DNA of 64,000 bases from Bacteriovoracaceae bacterium UBA6153 (GCA_002428265.1 DIUR01000012.1:248001-312000); one strand, 5' to 3'. Positions 9,676-18,774 are shown, counted from the stretch's first letter. Notes: generated by a model from the sequence alone, not told the origin. Translations and numbers: made by a program.

Positions 9676-10543
9676 TATTCAACCCTTGCTCACGCATTTT
9701 TTCTAATTGCAGTTTCATCTGAACAACAGAGTCTGAAATCTCTTTCATAGTTGACTTCGATCCTATGGTATTAGTCTCGCGGCCAAACTCTTGAATAAGA
9801 AAATCTATCTGTCTTCCAACGTCGTTATTTGATTTTAAAAGATTTTCAAATTTTTCCAAGTGGGAATGAATGCGGTTCATTTCTTCATGTATATCGATTT
9901 TTTCTAAATAAAAGACGACTTCTTGAAGGAGCCTTCCTTGGTCTACGCCCACCAGGCCTTTATACTCATCCACTCTCTTCTTTAATTTCTCTTCTACATT
10001 GGTTTTGAAGTGTTCAGCATTGGCCTCAATCACTTTAAAATGCTCTTTGTAGTTATCCAGGTGTTTCTCTAGAACTTTGATCAGCTTTTCGCCTTCGGCT
10101 TCACGGGACTTTTTAAGCTCCTGGATAGCTCCTTTGAAGGATTTGAAAAGAAGGTCTTTAAGCTCATCTTGATTGACTTCATCTTGATCAACTAAAAACT
10201 CAGAACGAAGAAGATCAGTCATTGAAAGAGTTGGTGTCACACCTTCTGCCTTAATCATGCCTGAGACTTTTTGAATGAACTGAGAGATTTTTTTTGAATC
10301 TAAATCATCAAAGCGATTTTTATTTTCAGCACGCTTGATGTTTACGTAGACATCAAAACTTCCGCGCGAGAACAAATCAGTCATTTCTTTTTTTAATTCA
10401 ATTTCATGAGCGTTTAATGTCGATGGCATTTTAAATCTGATGTCTTTAAAACGATTGTTAACACTCTTCATTTCAACCGAGACAATAAAGTTTTCTGATT
10501 GCGAAACTGACTGACCAAAACCGGTCATAGATTGAGCTGTCAT
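9668..10543 (-). CDS. yicC: YicC/YloC family endoribonuclease
   Basis: 291 residues, typical length, opening with the family signature SMTGFGQ and ending in the DUF1732 block (EFGRETNTIGSKS). Members have been reported as RNA endonucleases involved in RNA turnover. Upstream of gmk with an 8-base overlap, the arrangement seen in many bacteria. Its AGAGGA ribosome site lies inside the 3' arm of a strong hairpin (10547-10592), so translation may depend on opening that structure or on ribosomes arriving from the upstream lipoprotein gene. Confidence 0.92.
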   Translation of the reverse strand: MTAQSMTGFGQSVSQSENFIVSVEMKSVNNRFKDIRFKMPSTLNAHEIELKKEMTDLFSRGSFDVYVNIKRAENKNRFDDLDSKKISQFIQKVSGMIKAEGVTPTLSMTDLLRSEFLVDQDEVNQDELKDLLFKSFKGAIQELKKSREAEGEKLIKVLEKHLDNYKEHFKVIEANAEHFKTNVEEKLKKRVDEYKGLVGVDQGRLLQEVVFYLEKIDIHEEMNRIHSHLEKFENLLKSNNDVGRQIDFLIQEFGRETNTIGSKSTMKEISDSVVQMKLQLEKMREQGLNIE

Positions 10544-10546
10544 AGG

Positions 10547-10592
10547 ATCCTCTGGCTAAGGGATTTGTGAATGAAACTTAAGGCCAGAGGAT
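10547..10592 (-). promoter_or_regulatory. Hairpin that pairs with the yicC ribosome-binding site
   Basis: On the minus strand the arms ATCCTCTGGC and GCCAGAGGAT are perfectly complementary over 10 bp, with 4 further pairs after a 2-base bulge. The 3' arm contains AGAGGA, the ribosome site of yicC, whose ATG follows 4 bases later. There is no U-run after the stem, so a terminator is unlikely. Confidence 0.65.
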
Positions 10593-10605
10593 ATTACTTT
10601 TTGCT

Positions 10606-11259
10606 TTAGAGATCAAGGGCCCAACCGTGAACTGTGCCACTTTCAAAGTACACTTGCTTGATGCTTCCATCTTCAACAAATGACCATCTTTCATTTTGAT
10701 TCGCTGGGTTTCCGGCAATTTCAACGCGTGCAGGTTTTCCCCAAGCAGAAACGACATCATCTTTGGCCATTCCAAGATATAATTCATTGCTATGAACTGA
10801 ACGACGCTTAACCATATCTTTTCTATTTTCAAGATCGTCTTTTAAATCAGACTTTTTAGACGCTACGTAAATTTTTCTTTCTTCTGAATCGAGACTCAGA
10901 TAGTAAAGTTTATCAGAATCAGTCTGTAAGAACTTTTTATCCTTTGCATATCTATCTAACTCATAGTCTTCAAGACGCTCTTCCTTACTTCTTAGCTCTT
11001 CAACTAATGACTCAGACTCTCTATTTTGTCTTATTGAACGCTCGCTGGATGGGGTGCGCATTCTCACTTCTTCGCGAGAACGTCTCACTTCTCCGGTATC
11101 TCCGCTAACCATTGGAAAATCTTTTCCAGGGGTAAACATCCCACCATCTTCACGCTCCATTTGCTCGATAAAACTTCTATCGGGAAGCATTAAGGCGCAA
11201 CTTGAACTTAGGCTTACGACAGCAGTCAATAATAATGCTTTGATTGCAAATACTTTCAT
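10606..11259 (-). CDS. Lipoprotein with a BamE/DUF2845-like C-terminal domain
   Basis: 217 residues with a lipoprotein signal (LSSSC, Cys at about 21). Residues 60-150 are very rich in Glu, Arg, Lys and Ser and probably form a coiled coil. The last ~60 residues (LYLGMAKDDVVSAWGKP..., then a W-containing strand pair) resemble the small BamE/SmpA-type fold in its DUF2845-like form. It lies 62 bases upstream of yicC. An outer-membrane or peptidoglycan-linked role is likely, but the exact one is unknown. Confidence 0.65.
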   Translation of the reverse strand: MKVFAIKALLLTAVVSLSSSCALMLPDRSFIEQMEREDGGMFTPGKDFPMVSGDTGEVRRSREEVRMRTPSSERSIRQNRESESLVEELRSKEERLEDYELDRYAKDKKFLQTDSDKLYYLSLDSEERKIYVASKKSDLKDDLENRKDMVKRRSVHSNELYLGMAKDDVVSAWGKPARVEIAGNPANQNERWSFVEDGSIKQVYFESGTVHGWALDL

Positions 11260-11452
11260 AACTCACTCCTGAGAAAGTCCTGATCGCCAGGCCCTTCTTT
11301 AAGTCTTTATCGACAAAAATCCCTATTTACAGAGGATTTGGCCGCAAAACCAAATGATGGGGAAAATCCTGCAATCCTGACTCATACTGTCGACTATAAG
11401 TTTACTTAACTAAAATCCAAAGACACCGATAGGTCTAAGAAGGAGAATAGTT

Positions 11453-12520
11453 TTGAAATTCTTAATTAAAATTGAAGAGGCCATTGATTCGCTTATTTTA
11501 AGCTTCGTTGAAAAAATGAAGAAGGCCACTCCACATTTTGTTTTTCAAACATTCGACTGGATTAAACACACACCTCAACATTCAAAAGCACTGGTTAAAA
11601 AGTATCAGCCTAAACTAAAGATCATGATGCTCAAAACGGTTGGCTACACAGAACATTACACGACGATGCTTCGTGGATTGTTTATTGGCGTCCTTATTTA
11701 TCTCAAATCTGAGGAATTTAAAAAGGCCAATAAAGTAGAAATGGTTGTAGCTCCTTTGAGAAAATTTAAAACTGATCCAGTTAAGGCCTTCAGCGTCCTT
11801 CTGGCCTCAGGGTTTCTTCTGTCTGCTGGATTTTTTATTTTTAAGAACACCGAAAAAATTATTGTCGGAACAAAAGCGCTAAGAGCTCCTGCTTCACATA
11901 TTGAAGAAGAGCCTATTTTAGAATTAAAAAAAATTAAATACACTGTCTTGGAAAAAGAAATCTTTTTGGATGTAACAGTTACAGCTGCTTCTATCGAAGA
12001 AAGAGATAAGCTTCTTCCTATTGAAAAAGAAATTGAAGAACACTTAAGTGGAATCCATATTACAGCAGCCGCTCTTCCTTTAACAACCGAAGATATGAAA
12101 CGCGTTGAAGCTGAAATTTTATCTAAGATTGCCGGCGCAAAAATTAGTTCTGTTTCGGTAAAGCAGGTTCTGGAAGGAAGACCCAAGTACTTTCTACAAC
12201 TCGAAAAAATGACTTCTATTAAAGATTTGAATCTTCAACTCTTCCTTGAAGATACTAAAAGAAACCGTCAGGTGTGGATCGATTTTACCTCTTTGGCCAG
12301 CAATAGAAATGTCGTCTTATTTTTAAAAGATCATAGCGTAGAAGTGCGCGACTATCTTAATATGCATGTAGAACCTGTCATCCCTCAACTTCCCATCGAA
12401 GAAGAAGGACGCCAGATCATTAAAGAAAAGCTCAGACTGGAACTCAATCAGTTTTTAAAAGACAATCAAATTGAAGGACAAATCCTAGAAATTTACGTGG
12501 ATTACCTTATGGTCTCGTAG
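11453..12520 (+). CDS. Membrane protein with FliL-like periplasmic domain
   Basis: 355 residues. About 110 cytoplasmic, mostly helical, basic residues precede a single membrane segment (residues ~112-131). Then comes a periplasmic region with acidic and lysine-rich parts. The tail (PVIPQLPIEEEGRQIIKEKL ... DNQIEGQILEIYVDYLMVS) resembles the C-terminus of FliL, the stator-associated flagellar protein. The start is TTG with AGGAG at 11441-11445. It overlaps the convergent sigma-54 activator gene by 36 bases. The FliL match is by eye and the N-terminal part is not FliL-like. Confidence 0.55.
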   Translation: MKFLIKIEEAIDSLILSFVEKMKKATPHFVFQTFDWIKHTPQHSKALVKKYQPKLKIMMLKTVGYTEHYTTMLRGLFIGVLIYLKSEEFKKANKVEMVVAPLRKFKTDPVKAFSVLLASGFLLSAGFFIFKNTEKIIVGTKALRAPASHIEEEPILELKKIKYTVLEKEIFLDVTVTAASIEERDKLLPIEKEIEEHLSGIHITAAALPLTTEDMKRVEAEILSKIAGAKISSVSVKQVLEGRPKYFLQLEKMTSIKDLNLQLFLEDTKRNRQVWIDFTSLASNRNVVLFLKDHSVEVRDYLNMHVEPVIPQLPIEEEGRQIIKEKLRLELNQFLKDNQIEGQILEIYVDYLMVS

Positions 12521-13816
12521 ACTCTCCTCTTTTTTTGCCAGATAAGATTTAAGTGTATTTTGACAAAGCTGCAGCGTCTTTGCTGTTCGGGTAAGATTCT
12601 TTTCCATTTTTTGATAAACATCATAGCAATAATTAATTTTTAAAACCTCCAATGAAACAATATTATCTCCATCAGATTTTTTAAATCCATGAGTAAGAGT
12701 ATTGAGTTCGATATCGAGTTCATCAAGAACTATTTTCTTGCCATCAGATAGAATTTTTTTCTTCATCAGATGTGACTGAAGCTGCCTGATGTTTCCGGGC
12801 CACCGGCAACTCGAGTAAAAACTTAGTAGTTCATGATCAATAACCACTGCCTGATCAGCTTCAAATTGTCTGCATAACTCAACAATCCTCTCTGGTCTCT
12901 GTCTTAAATTCTCCAATGAAAGTGAGCACCCTGCTTGAAGCCTGAAATAGAAATCCTGTCTCATTAATGAATCCTCTACTTTTTTAGAGAGTTTACTTCC
13001 TGAAGCAAAAATCATTCTCACATCTGCTTTAGTCGACTGCTCTCCTCCAACCGCGCGCACTTCATAATTATCAAGAAATAATAAAAGTTTTGTCTGCAGA
13101 TCAAGAGAGAGCGAGTCTATTTCATCTAAAAAAAGTGTTCCTTTGTGAGCTTCAAGAATCGCTCCACGTTTAGCATTCATCGCGCCGGTGAATGCTCCTT
13201 TTACATGTCCAAAAAGTTCTGACTCAATTAATCCGGTCGAAAAAGCAGAGAGGTTTAAATGAACGAATCTTCCTGAGCGGCCTGAGTCTTCATGAATTTT
13301 TTTGGCAAGAGTGGTCTTACCTGTCCCCGTTTCTCCTTCGATCATGACCGAGATATGGCTTTGAACAATTTTGCTGGATAAAATATCATTCTTAATTTGA
13401 GCACTAGGGACTCTCGGAAAATGGATACGGTTAAAGCCCACATCAACAATATCCCCTCGCTCAAGAAAAGCTTCAAAACAATAAATGCCATTAATCCGAA
13501 AAGGACTATCTCCCAGACTTCTAAAAATATAGCGAGACTTATGATTATGTTGTTTTGTCTGAGCGTCTGTAATGAGTTCAAGCTCAAACTTGCCGGATTC
13601 TTTTCCAAAAAAAGGAAGAGTGATAGAGGCCTTAGTAAAATCAAAATGAAACTTATCAGAGCTTTCAAAAGTGTATTTTGTGCGGTTGAGTTTAAAGCTC
13701 TTTTTTCTTTCCTGAAAAGCTTCAATGACGAACTCATCACTTTCTCTGACCCCATTGACGCCTATCGAAGACTCCAATTGGGGCGGGACCATTCTAACCT
13801 GCTTTAATGCTTCCAT
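12485..13816 (-). CDS. Sigma-54-dependent transcriptional activator with FHA-like N-terminal domain
   Basis: 443 residues. Residues ~90-140 look like an FHA-type beta domain, the rest of the N-terminus is unassigned, and an AAA+ domain follows: Walker A GETGTGKT (161-168), the sigma-54 contact loop GAFTGA (207-212) and Walker B TLFLDEID. The intact GAFTGA means it should remodel RpoN holoenzyme. The C-terminal ~50 residues form a Fis-like HTH (NLTRTAKTLQLCQNTLKSYL). With no receiver domain, an FHA-type sensor would respond to a Thr-phosphorylated partner. Target promoters are unknown. Confidence 0.85.
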   Translation of the reverse strand: MEALKQVRMVPPQLESSIGVNGVRESDEFVIEAFQERKKSFKLNRTKYTFESSDKFHFDFTKASITLPFFGKESGKFELELITDAQTKQHNHKSRYIFRSLGDSPFRINGIYCFEAFLERGDIVDVGFNRIHFPRVPSAQIKNDILSSKIVQSHISVMIEGETGTGKTTLAKKIHEDSGRSGRFVHLNLSAFSTGLIESELFGHVKGAFTGAMNAKRGAILEAHKGTLFLDEIDSLSLDLQTKLLLFLDNYEVRAVGGEQSTKADVRMIFASGSKLSKKVEDSLMRQDFYFRLQAGCSLSLENLRQRPERIVELCRQFEADQAVVIDHELLSFYSSCRWPGNIRQLQSHLMKKKILSDGKKIVLDELDIELNTLTHGFKKSDGDNIVSLEVLKINYCYDVYQKMEKNLTRTAKTLQLCQNTLKSYLAKKEESLRDHKVIHVNF

Positions 13817-13935
13817 TTTTTCTCCTTAATTTTACTATGATCGTTGTGCATTACAGGCCTGATGCCAGTGAAAGTGAGTGCAATTTCGCAACTTTCGAGA
13901 TAGTATCGGTTTTGTAAATAATCTTGGGTGTAAAT

Positions 13936-14634
13936 ATGAGCTATACAATCAGACCGCAAAGCGCAGACTTCAAAATGGGAATTTCAGACGTTGCTCAATT
14001 CGAGCAGTGGCTTGATGAACACAGAGACGTTATCGGTGTGAGTTTTGTTGGACGATCGAATGTTGGAAAATCCAGCATGATCAATGCTCTCTTTGGTGGA
14101 AAAACTGCCAGAGTTTCAAAAACTCCAGGACGCACAAGAGAGATTAACATTTTCGAATTTGAACTTAACTTCAATGGAAAAAAATGTGACCTTCCAAAAT
14201 TTTATCTTATCGATCTACCTGGATATGGTTTCGCTGAAGTTTCAAAAGAAATGTCTAAAAACTGGAATGAGTTGATGGGAGCTTTCTTTGCTGAAGTCTC
14301 ACCTTCAATGATGCTAGTTAACCTTCAAGACGCTCGTCACCCTGATCAGGATGCTGATAGACAGTTTTATGACTTCATTCAAAAGTACGCGAGAAAAACA
14401 ATTCTGGTGTTTAACAAAATCGATAAACTTAAAACGCAAAAAGAAAGAAACGTTTTAGAAAAACTAAAACCAATTCTTTCAAAAGATTATAAGTGGATTA
14501 GACAAATGTATTTTGCTTCTGCTGAAAGTAAAAAAGGTGTGCCACAAGTTGAAGATGCTATCATCACGCATTTTCTAGAAGAGCTTGAGATGAGAAAAAC
14601 CCACACAGAAGACCCGAATCTTCCAAGCGATTAA
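13936..14634 (+). CDS. engB: EngB/YsxC/YihA ribosome-biogenesis GTPase
   Basis: GTPase needed for 50S assembly. G1 is GRSNVGKSS, G2 the T of SKTPGRTR, G3 DLPGYGFAEV, G4 NKID. The length (232 residues) is slightly above the usual ~200 because of an extra C-terminal tail. I start at ATG 13936; an in-frame TTG at 13924 would add only four residues. Convergent with the next small gene with a 4-base overlap. Confidence 0.93.
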   Translation: MSYTIRPQSADFKMGISDVAQFEQWLDEHRDVIGVSFVGRSNVGKSSMINALFGGKTARVSKTPGRTREINIFEFELNFNGKKCDLPKFYLIDLPGYGFAEVSKEMSKNWNELMGAFFAEVSPSMMLVNLQDARHPDQDADRQFYDFIQKYARKTILVFNKIDKLKTQKERNVLEKLKPILSKDYKWIRQMYFASAESKKGVPQVEDAIITHFLEELEMRKTHTEDPNLPSD

Positions 14635-14963
14635 AGATCTCTTTTTGAATGGTCGTCTTGTTGGTAGTCGATGGCCGTAAATTTAATCACGTTGATTTTT
14701 TGCTCTATTTCTTTCAGGTCTTTTTTGCAGGCCTTAATGTTGTGAATAAGAGCACGCATTTTTGGTGAATCCCAATCTACTTCTCCATTTTCAATGGCCC
14801 TCTCAAGCAGTCTTCCAAGATCTTCGTAGGACTCTCTCATGTGATTATTAGTTCTTGATGCCGTCAGCATTTTTTTGCCGATCGCACTCGTCTTCATAAT
14901 TTCTTTATGAAGATTGAGTAACCAAAAATTAAAATGTCCTTTAAATTGTGATCTTCTTTTCAC
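14631..14963 (-). CDS. Small helical cytoplasmic protein, unknown
   Basis: 110 residues from the GTG at 14963, which is preceded by AGGAGAG; an in-frame ATG at 15053 would add a hydrophobic stretch without a ribosome site, so I prefer the shorter form. The sequence is highly charged and predicted helical, with a SYEDLGRLLERAIENGE segment and a Lys/Glu-rich C-terminal helix. No family recognised. It lies between engB and a divergent acyltransferase gene. Confidence 0.5.
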   Translation of the reverse strand: MKRRSQFKGHFNFWLLNLHKEIMKTSAIGKKMLTASRTNNHMRESYEDLGRLLERAIENGEVDWDSPKMRALIHNIKACKKDLKEIEQKINVIKFTAIDYQQDDHSKRDL

Positions 14964-15067
14964 GACACTCTCCTGCGAGGCACATCTTATCACTATAAGA
15001 ATGCTTGTGAAGAAAGAATAATTTGATAGCATAAAAGAGTGTAAAGTTTTCATTCCAAGGGGTACCG

Positions 15068-15883
15068 TTGGCCGGATTCATTCGAAAATTCACTAAGCTG
15101 GAAAAAGCGCTAAAAGAGCGCTATTCAAAAGAGCGCGACCCATGGGGACTTGAGCCCTCGCGTGCTATCAATGATTTAAAGGTCATCTGGCCATTCTATA
15201 AATATTATTTCGATGTACGAATCCACGACAAAGACAGAGTGAAAGAAGGCAGTCCCTACATGGTGGTTTCAAACCATACTGGCCAGATCCCCATTGATGG
15301 GCTGCTAATCTGTACGGCATTTGCGACCGAACTCGATCATCCAAGAATCCTACGTCCCCTAGTAGAGCGCTTCTTAACCTCACTTCCTTTTCTAGGAAGA
15401 TGGTCAAGTGAGAGTGGTGCTGTTCTTGGCGATAGAGTCAATTGCATGAACCTGTTAAAGCGTGGTGAATCAGTTCTCATTTTTCCAGAAGGTGTCAAAG
15501 GAATCGCAAAAGAATCTAAGGATCACTACAAACTTCAGCGCTTCACAAAAGGCTTCTTAAGAATGGCCTTAGCTTCTAAAGTTGAGATTCTGCCAATTGC
15601 CGTTGTAGGTGCAGAAGAATTTTTTCCTTACGTTATGCATTTTAAAAAGATTGCAAAATTTCTTAGCCTTCCAGCTCTACCCCTGTCACTAAATGTGTTT
15701 CCACTTCCCTCTCCTGTTGATATCTATATTGGCGAGCCTTATATGCTTCCTGCTGAATTAAGTGCCGAGGCCCTTGATGAAGAACTTGAACCGCATATCA
15801 TGGCACTTGAAAAACAAATCGAACAAATGACTCAGGTTGGACTTTTAAAAAGAAGAACAATGACTCAGAGGCTGAATATATGA
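15068..15883 (+). CDS. Lysophospholipid acyltransferase family protein (PlsC-like)
   Basis: 271 residues with the two acyltransferase signatures: VSNHTGQIPIDG, a longer-spaced variant of the NHxxxxD motif, and LIFPEGVKG, the glycerol-phosphate or acceptor site. Spacing of the first motif fits the MGAT-like branch of the LPLAT superfamily rather than classical PlsC, so the acyl acceptor is uncertain. The start is TTG at 15068 with AAGGGG 6 bases upstream. Its stop overlaps the start of the SDR gene (ATGA), so the two are coupled, perhaps making or modifying one lipid. Confidence 0.75.
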   Translation: MAGFIRKFTKLEKALKERYSKERDPWGLEPSRAINDLKVIWPFYKYYFDVRIHDKDRVKEGSPYMVVSNHTGQIPIDGLLICTAFATELDHPRILRPLVERFLTSLPFLGRWSSESGAVLGDRVNCMNLLKRGESVLIFPEGVKGIAKESKDHYKLQRFTKGFLRMALASKVEILPIAVVGAEEFFPYVMHFKKIAKFLSLPALPLSLNVFPLPSPVDIYIGEPYMLPAELSAEALDEELEPHIMALEKQIEQMTQVGLLKRRTMTQRLNI

Positions 15884-16818
15884 GTAAAAAAATTCTGATC
15901 ATTGGAATTCAAGGGGCAATGGCAAAGATCACCGCTGAAATTCTTATTCAAAGCAGATCAGATATTCAGATCATTGGCGTAGACTCTCGTCCAATTGAAA
16001 ATATGCCGAATAGACCTCAGATAAAAGCTCAACAGATAAAATATAATAGAACTAACTTTGAAAAACTTTTTCGCGAACATCAGTTTGAAAGTGTTCTGCA
16101 CTTAGGTCGCCTGGGACACTCTCCAGCGATGGGAAATATTCACAAGCGAATTGATATCAACTTAGTAGGAACAAATACTATTTTAGAACTAGCTCAAAAG
16201 TTTCAAACTAAAAAAGTTGTTATCCTCTCCACTCACCACGTTTATGGTGCTCTTCCTGATAATCCAATGTTCTTAAAAGAAGATGCTCCACTTCGCGCTA
16301 GCTTCAAATACGCTGAGCTCAGAGATGTCGTTGAAATGGATCAGATGTGTACGAACTGGATGTGGAAGAATCAAAACCAGATTGAGACGATTGTTCTTCG
16401 CCCTTCAAATATTATCGGGCCTCAGATCAAAAACAATATTACACAGTATTTAAAAACTCCTTACGCGCCTCTACCAATGGACTACAACCCAATGTTCCAG
16501 TTCATTCACGAGTTCGATATGGCGACTATGATAGTGAATGCAATGGAAAAGTTCACAACAGGTATTTACAACGTCACAGGCGACGATGTGATCAGTCTTC
16601 ATGAAGCGGCCGAAATTATCGGAGTAAAAAAAATCCTCGTTCCTATTATCGCTGTTGAGCAACTTGCAAAGTTCTTAACTCCTGTGTGGAAGTTTCCCCT
16701 TTATATGCTCGACTATGTTAAGTTTCCATCGACACTTGATAATAGTGAGTTGAAAAAAATCCTAGGCCCTGATACATTTCGTTTTAGCGCTAAAGAAGCT
16801 CTCGAATTATTGAAGTAA
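15880..16818 (+). CDS. Extended SDR (NAD-dependent epimerase/dehydratase) family protein
   Basis: 312 residues with a Rossmann start (IIGIQGAMA, where the usual GxxGxxG is degraded), the ILSTHHVYG strand holding catalytic Ser118, and Tyr144. The lysine normally four residues after the tyrosine is an arginine here (YAELR), so classical SDR catalysis may be altered or lost. A lipid- or sugar-modifying role with the coupled acyltransferase is inferred. The C-terminal half (RPSNIIGP) matches epimerases. Confidence 0.75.
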   Translation: MSKKILIIGIQGAMAKITAEILIQSRSDIQIIGVDSRPIENMPNRPQIKAQQIKYNRTNFEKLFREHQFESVLHLGRLGHSPAMGNIHKRIDINLVGTNTILELAQKFQTKKVVILSTHHVYGALPDNPMFLKEDAPLRASFKYAELRDVVEMDQMCTNWMWKNQNQIETIVLRPSNIIGPQIKNNITQYLKTPYAPLPMDYNPMFQFIHEFDMATMIVNAMEKFTTGIYNVTGDDVISLHEAAEIIGVKKILVPIIAVEQLAKFLTPVWKFPLYMLDYVKFPSTLDNSELKKILGPDTFRFSAKEALELLK

Positions 16819-16823
16819 TTTTT

Positions 16824-18353
16824 TTACTTTGAGCAGTTTAGTTTTTGAACAATTTTCAAATCATCTGAAATAAATTTATCAATTTTTTCATGCCTTGCTT
16901 TAAAAGAAATACAGGGATTAGCGATTGCTGATGCCACTTCTCTTTTTAATCCCAGTTTGTGGGTTTCCACATTATAAGAGTCACCTGCCCCTACAATATG
17001 AACTCTCATATTCACCAGAGATGATGAACGAAGTGATTGATCCCCTTGATCCTGAGTCGAAACGAAACTTGATGTTGAAGTATGAGTGCAATACTGACAA
17101 TCGAGAATCATAGACGGTTCTGCACCTGATAAAACGACAGTATTTTTTCCAGATCCCTTTAAAGTAGCACCCGCATTCAGCATAACGACGCTGCCATTGG
17201 GATTTTTTGCTAACTTATCAAAAGAGAGCGTCTGCATAACGCCTTTTTTCTTATCTCTTGAAATTAATCTTTCATCAGAATAAGCATCTTCAGCGATACT
17301 GAGTCCTGAACTAAAAGCTGGTTCAGTAAATGTTATTCTGGCCACATTAGTGCTTTTTAAACTTAGTTGATCACTTACCGCTCCACAATTAATAACTGGA
17401 ATAATAACCTTTGCATTTTTGGGAATATTTTTAAAATCTGGTGATCTACTTTTTAAATCATAAGTCCACCCTTCTGTCAGAGCATCATCTCTGACGTCTG
17501 TATAAGATAATGGCCGACCTTTCACTCTTTCTTTTTTTGTGTCTACTGTCTCTGTAAGAAAATGGACTGAACCAGTTCCAAAAACTTCCGCTTTACCATT
17601 TGTAATGGCTACTCCAGTTTTTTCTTCGAGACAAACGCTTACTATTTTATTGTCTTGAAAATCCTCTGTCGCTTTTGCCATCACGGCCATGAGTCTTCCA
17701 ACACGCCCACGCTCTCCGCAATGCGTGTCTGCTAAAACGCCGGGAACAGCATTTAAGAAATCATTATGGATTCCTGAAGTCGTGGGAGCTACTTTGTCGT
17801 TGAGTAGTGGTGAGTGACTATCTGATAAAACTTCTTTTGAATCAAAATCCTGGCCACCTGTAATTGAATATTCAGAAAGTCCCATAGCACCAGAGCTTGT
17901 TCCACCGATGGCACCACCTCTCGAACCTAAGGCCTGCATTTGTTCGTGAACTTTTGTACCTTTCCATAGCTGATAAGCTTTTCCTTGATTTCCACCACGG
18001 ATAAAAACCACGTCAGCATCTTTTAGGGCCTCTTCAACTTTTGGATCGTTAGCATCTTTTTTGGAACTCACGACAAGGTTTTCGGAACTGTCTGCCCCCA
18101 TAGATTTTAAATAATCGACCATGAAGTTTGAATCAGGTTTTTCAAGCGATAAGACAACGACCTTAATTTTTTTATCACCAGTCGTATCACCGTTATCAAT
18201 TAGTTTTTTATAAAGTGGATACGACCAATCACTCGTCACTCCAATGTCCCCTTCAGGTCCTCCGCCAGAGAGCACAACGACTCCAGGTGCAGCAAATAAA
18301 GCTGAGGATGTTGAAAGAGATAAAAATAAAAGAAGCGACTTTTTAAAACTCAT
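16824..18353 (-). CDS. Secreted cyanophycinase-like peptidase, family S51
   Basis: 509 residues with a signal peptide (cut near ALFAA). The S51 core is clear: VVLSGGGPEG, FIRGGNQGKAY, the nucleophile elbow GGTSSGAMGLSEY and DTHCGERGRVGRL, close to the DxHFxxRGRxGRL of cyanophycinases. Cyanophycinases cut beta-Asp-Arg polymer to dipeptides; extracellular forms exist in heterotrophs. The extra ~200 C-terminal residues are a beta-rich domain of unknown role with paired cysteines. Substrate could be another isopeptide. Confidence 0.82.
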   Translation of the reverse strand: MSFKKSLLLFLSLSTSSALFAAPGVVVLSGGGPEGDIGVTSDWSYPLYKKLIDNGDTTGDKKIKVVVLSLEKPDSNFMVDYLKSMGADSSENLVVSSKKDANDPKVEEALKDADVVFIRGGNQGKAYQLWKGTKVHEQMQALGSRGGAIGGTSSGAMGLSEYSITGGQDFDSKEVLSDSHSPLLNDKVAPTTSGIHNDFLNAVPGVLADTHCGERGRVGRLMAVMAKATEDFQDNKIVSVCLEEKTGVAITNGKAEVFGTGSVHFLTETVDTKKERVKGRPLSYTDVRDDALTEGWTYDLKSRSPDFKNIPKNAKVIIPVINCGAVSDQLSLKSTNVARITFTEPAFSSGLSIAEDAYSDERLISRDKKKGVMQTLSFDKLAKNPNGSVVMLNAGATLKGSGKNTVVLSGAEPSMILDCQYCTHTSTSSFVSTQDQGDQSLRSSSLVNMRVHIVGAGDSYNVETHKLGLKREVASAIANPCISFKARHEKIDKFISDDLKIVQKLNCSK

Positions 18354-18483
18354 AAATACTTATCGAGCTAAATATTCAATTATTTAAGGAAATGTTTTAT
18401 CTGAGTATAGCAGTAAGCTATTTAAAAGCTCTTAGAATTATTGACGTTGCAATCCTTTTTCCTTAATATGAGTGCTCATCTGT

Positions 18484-18569
18484 GCCTTGGTGATGGAATG
18501 GTAGACGTAGCGGATTCAAAATCCGCCGCTCGAAAGGGTGTGCGAGTTCGAGTCTCGCCCGAGGCACCA
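18484..18569 (+). tRNA. tRNA-Leu (anticodon CAA), CCA encoded
   Basis: 86 bases. The acceptor GCCTTGG pairs with CCGAGGC (one G-U pair), and CCA is encoded. The anticodon stem GCGGA/TCCGC encloses loop TTCAAAA, giving CAA. The long variable arm typical of leucine tRNAs and a GAGTTCGAGTCTC T-arm are present. It marks the left edge of the accessory island. Confidence 0.97.
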
Positions 18570-18616
18570 TATGTCAAGCTATTCGAACCAACATTTCCAG
18601 AACTATGTATGACCTT

Positions 18617-18774
18617 ACTTAAAAGAATCGCAGGCTTTCGCCTGCGAGATCTCGTTAATATAAAATTCTTTGTCTACATTCCAATAAATCTTCACACTAT
18701 CCGGCCCAATTTCAACCTTCAATTAATGTTTTTAAAGCAGCTCTTGTAATCCATTCTTTTGTCTTTCGAAGCAT
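18617..18774 (-). pseudogene. Frameshifted gene relic, possibly the tail of a recombinase
   Basis: On the minus strand the ATG at 18774 opens a frame (MLRKTKEWITRAALKTLIE) that hits a stop. One base over, the frame continues as VEIGPDSVKIYWNVDKEFY and runs to a stop at 18617. Removing one G of a GG pair joins them. The beta-strand pattern is like the C-terminal tails of some serine recombinases, but this is a weak resemblance. Position next to the tRNA fits an integrated element that decayed. Confidence 0.35.
18630..18649. terminator. Perfect 8-bp hairpin with GAAA loop, terminator-like
   Basis: TCGCAGGC and GCCTGCGA enclose TTTC, which is a stable GAAA tetraloop on the minus strand, where TTCTTTTAAG follows. 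Plus-strand sequence lacks a T-run, so it would terminate minus-strand transcripts better. It lies inside the relic coding end. Confidence 0.45.

Noticed and set aside
10547..10592. Terminator after the lipoprotein gene
   Set aside because: No U-run after the stem, and the stem includes the yicC ribosome site.
13817..13935. Sigma-54 promoter before the sigma-54 activator gene
   Set aside because: TGGCA and TGCA occur but with spacing too long for a -24/-12 promoter.
18441..18749. Plus-strand 102-codon ORF covering the tRNA
   Set aside because: It runs through tRNA-Leu(CAA) and has no protein-like features.
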